A stretch of DNA of 54,769 nt. Source: Gammaproteobacteria bacterium (GTDB lineage: Bacteria; Pseudomonadota; Gammaproteobacteria; Pseudomonadales; Azotimanducaceae). The stretch is from assembly GCA_026705345.1 (NCBI GenBank), contig JAPPAV010000008.1, positions 1 through 54,769 on the forward strand. The letters run 5' to 3'. Each line of letters begins with the position of its first letter. Position 1 is the first letter of the stretch. Under the pieces are notes generated by a model. It was not told the DNA's origin. It did no database searches and saw only the letters and a program-made list of their open reading frames with translations. The translations under genes were made by a program, and so were the position numbers. This document shows, piece after piece, positions 53,805 to 54,769 of the stretch.

Positions 53805-54767
53805 TCATCCGCGCGGGTTGAACACCGGTTCCACACTTCGCAGTTCTGCCAAGTCGATATGGCACCAGATTCGGTGCCCCTCCGGTTCACCGCGGCAGGG
53901 AGGCGTCTCCTGTTCGCAGATCGGCCCGATCTTGCGGGGACAGCGGGTATGGAACCGGCAGCCTGTCGGCGGGTCGAGGGCGCTCGGGACTGCGCCCGCT
54001 AAGCGGATGCCGGTGCCTGTGAGCGCCGGGTCCGGGATCGGGACGGCGGTCAGCAATGCCTCGGTGTAGGGGTGATAGGGCGGCTCGAACAGCGCCTCGA
54101 CCGGGCCCGTCTCGCAGATCTGGCCCAGGTACATCACGGCCACGGTGTCGCATAGCTGATAGACCGCGCTTAGGTCATGGGAAATGAACAGGATCGTCGT
54201 TCCGTATTCCCGCTGGAACTCCTGCAGCAGATTCATGATCGCCGCCTGCACGGATACGTCCAGGGCCGACAGCGGTTCGTCGCAAAGGACGAGGGCGGGC
54301 CGGGCCGCGAATGCCCTCGCGAGCGCCACACGCTGCTTCTCGCCGCCGCTGAGCTGTGTCGGCAGGCGGTCGTAGTATTCCTCGCCCAGCCTCACCGCCT
54401 CGAGGAGGCGCAGCACCTCGCTTCGGATCGCGGTCGGCGGGACGGTCCCGAACAGTTGCAGGGGACGCGCAATCGCTTCGCCGGCCGTTCGCTTGGGGTT
54501 CAGCGTCGAGTCCGGGTTCTGGAAGATCATCTGCAGCTCTTTCAGCGTCGTGACCGGGCGCTCCTCGACGCTCCTCGCCGCCTCGACTTCCCCGAATGCC
54601 ATCGACCCGTCGTTGGCCGGCACCAGGCCGGCAATGCACTTGGCGAGCGTCGTCTTGCCGCATCCCGATTCGCCGACAATACCCAGCGTGGAGTTGCTGT
54701 CCGCCGCCAGGCTCACATTCTCTTTTTGGAACAACTCTTGGCAACACTGACTCCGAAGGAAACGGCA
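53805..54767 (-). CDS. oligopeptide/dipeptide ABC transporter ATPase, 5' partial
   Basis: The frame runs off the window edge. Visible parts: Walker A GESGCGKTT, Q-loop MIFQNPDSTLNP, signature LSGGEKQRVALARAF, Walker B LVLCDEPLSALD, H-loop FISHD, and the C-terminal Opp/Dpp-type Cys cluster GCRFHTRCPRK..PICEQETPPC. It energises uptake (rarely export) of peptides or similar solutes. The N-terminal region before the Walker A is incomplete here, so start and any fused upstream ATPase domain cannot be judged. Confidence 0.9.
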   Translation of the reverse strand, partial: CRFLRSQCCQELFQKENVSLAADSNSTLGIVGESGCGKTTLAKCIAGLVPANDGSMAFGEVEAARSVEERPVTTLKELQMIFQNPDSTLNPKRTAGEAIARPLQLFGTVPPTAIRSEVLRLLEAVRLGEEYYDRLPTQLSGGEKQRVALARAFAARPALVLCDEPLSALDVSVQAAIMNLLQEFQREYGTTILFISHDLSAVYQLCDTVAVMYLGQICETGPVEALFEPPYHPYTEALLTAVPIPDPALTGTGIRLAGAVPSALDPPTGCRFHTRCPRKIGPICEQETPPCRGEPEGHRIWCHIDLAELRSVEPVFNPRG

Positions 54768-54769
54768 CT

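Overview
The window is high-GC, densely coding DNA from a Gram-negative bacterium. The evidence is an ECF sigma/FecR/TonB-dependent receptor cascade, several lipoproteins with lipoboxes, a Tat-type signal, and a cobaltochelatase CobS/CobT pair. A proteobacterium is most likely, and I would guess a gammaproteobacterium from gene content. No rRNA gene or complete tRNA is present, so this is not proven. The chromosome-like parts are studded with short hairpin repeats that begin GTAGGGG.

Left part (1-30.7 kb) is ordinary metabolic and envelope DNA: a partial adenosine deaminase, a Nudix hydrolase, an ABM-family protein, an AlkD-like protein, a two-domain CaiB/BaiF CoA-transferase, a PhyH dioxygenase, and an operon of sigma factor, FecR, STN/TonB receptor and periplasmic thioredoxin. 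These are followed by a VCBS-repeat lipoprotein, a DUF2157/DUF4401/GDYXXLXY membrane trio, a dienelactone hydrolase, a serine hydrolase, an ankyrin protein, a duplicated coiled-coil membrane gene pair and a sulfatase. The cobT and cobS genes are separated by an Rpn-type nuclease gene, a fragment of a second Rpn copy and the wreck of a VapBC toxin-antitoxin pair.

Central and right part (about 30.7-53.6 kb) is a defence island. It has no GTAGGGG hairpins that I could find and has locally lower GC. It carries an HNH endonuclease, a truncated IS1595-type transposase and a small ubiquitin-like conjugation cluster (single Ubl domain, unknown protein in the usual E2 slot, E1-like ThiF, convergent DUF6527). 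Next is an eight-gene single-strand phosphorothioation cassette: SspB/DUF4007, SspC ATPase, SspD PAPS-reductase-like, a PLD-helicase, a 75-aa protein, a DndD-like SMC ATPase, a 152-aa protein and an SspE/GmrSD-like DUF262-DUF1524 enzyme. After it come a ParA-like ATPase with a small partner and a membrane protein plus AbiJ-NTD3-type nuclease pair. A broken tyrosine-integrase start lies at the far edge. Hairpin repeats resume immediately afterwards and the window ends in an Opp/Dpp-type ABC ATPase.

The main points of interest are the unusual Ubl cluster, which has only one Ubl domain, no C-terminal diglycine and no recognisable E2, and the phosphorothioation cassette, which seems to carry two different restriction read-outs (SspFGH-like and SspE-like) together but no SspA. 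Assignments rest on motif recognition by eye; no database search was run.
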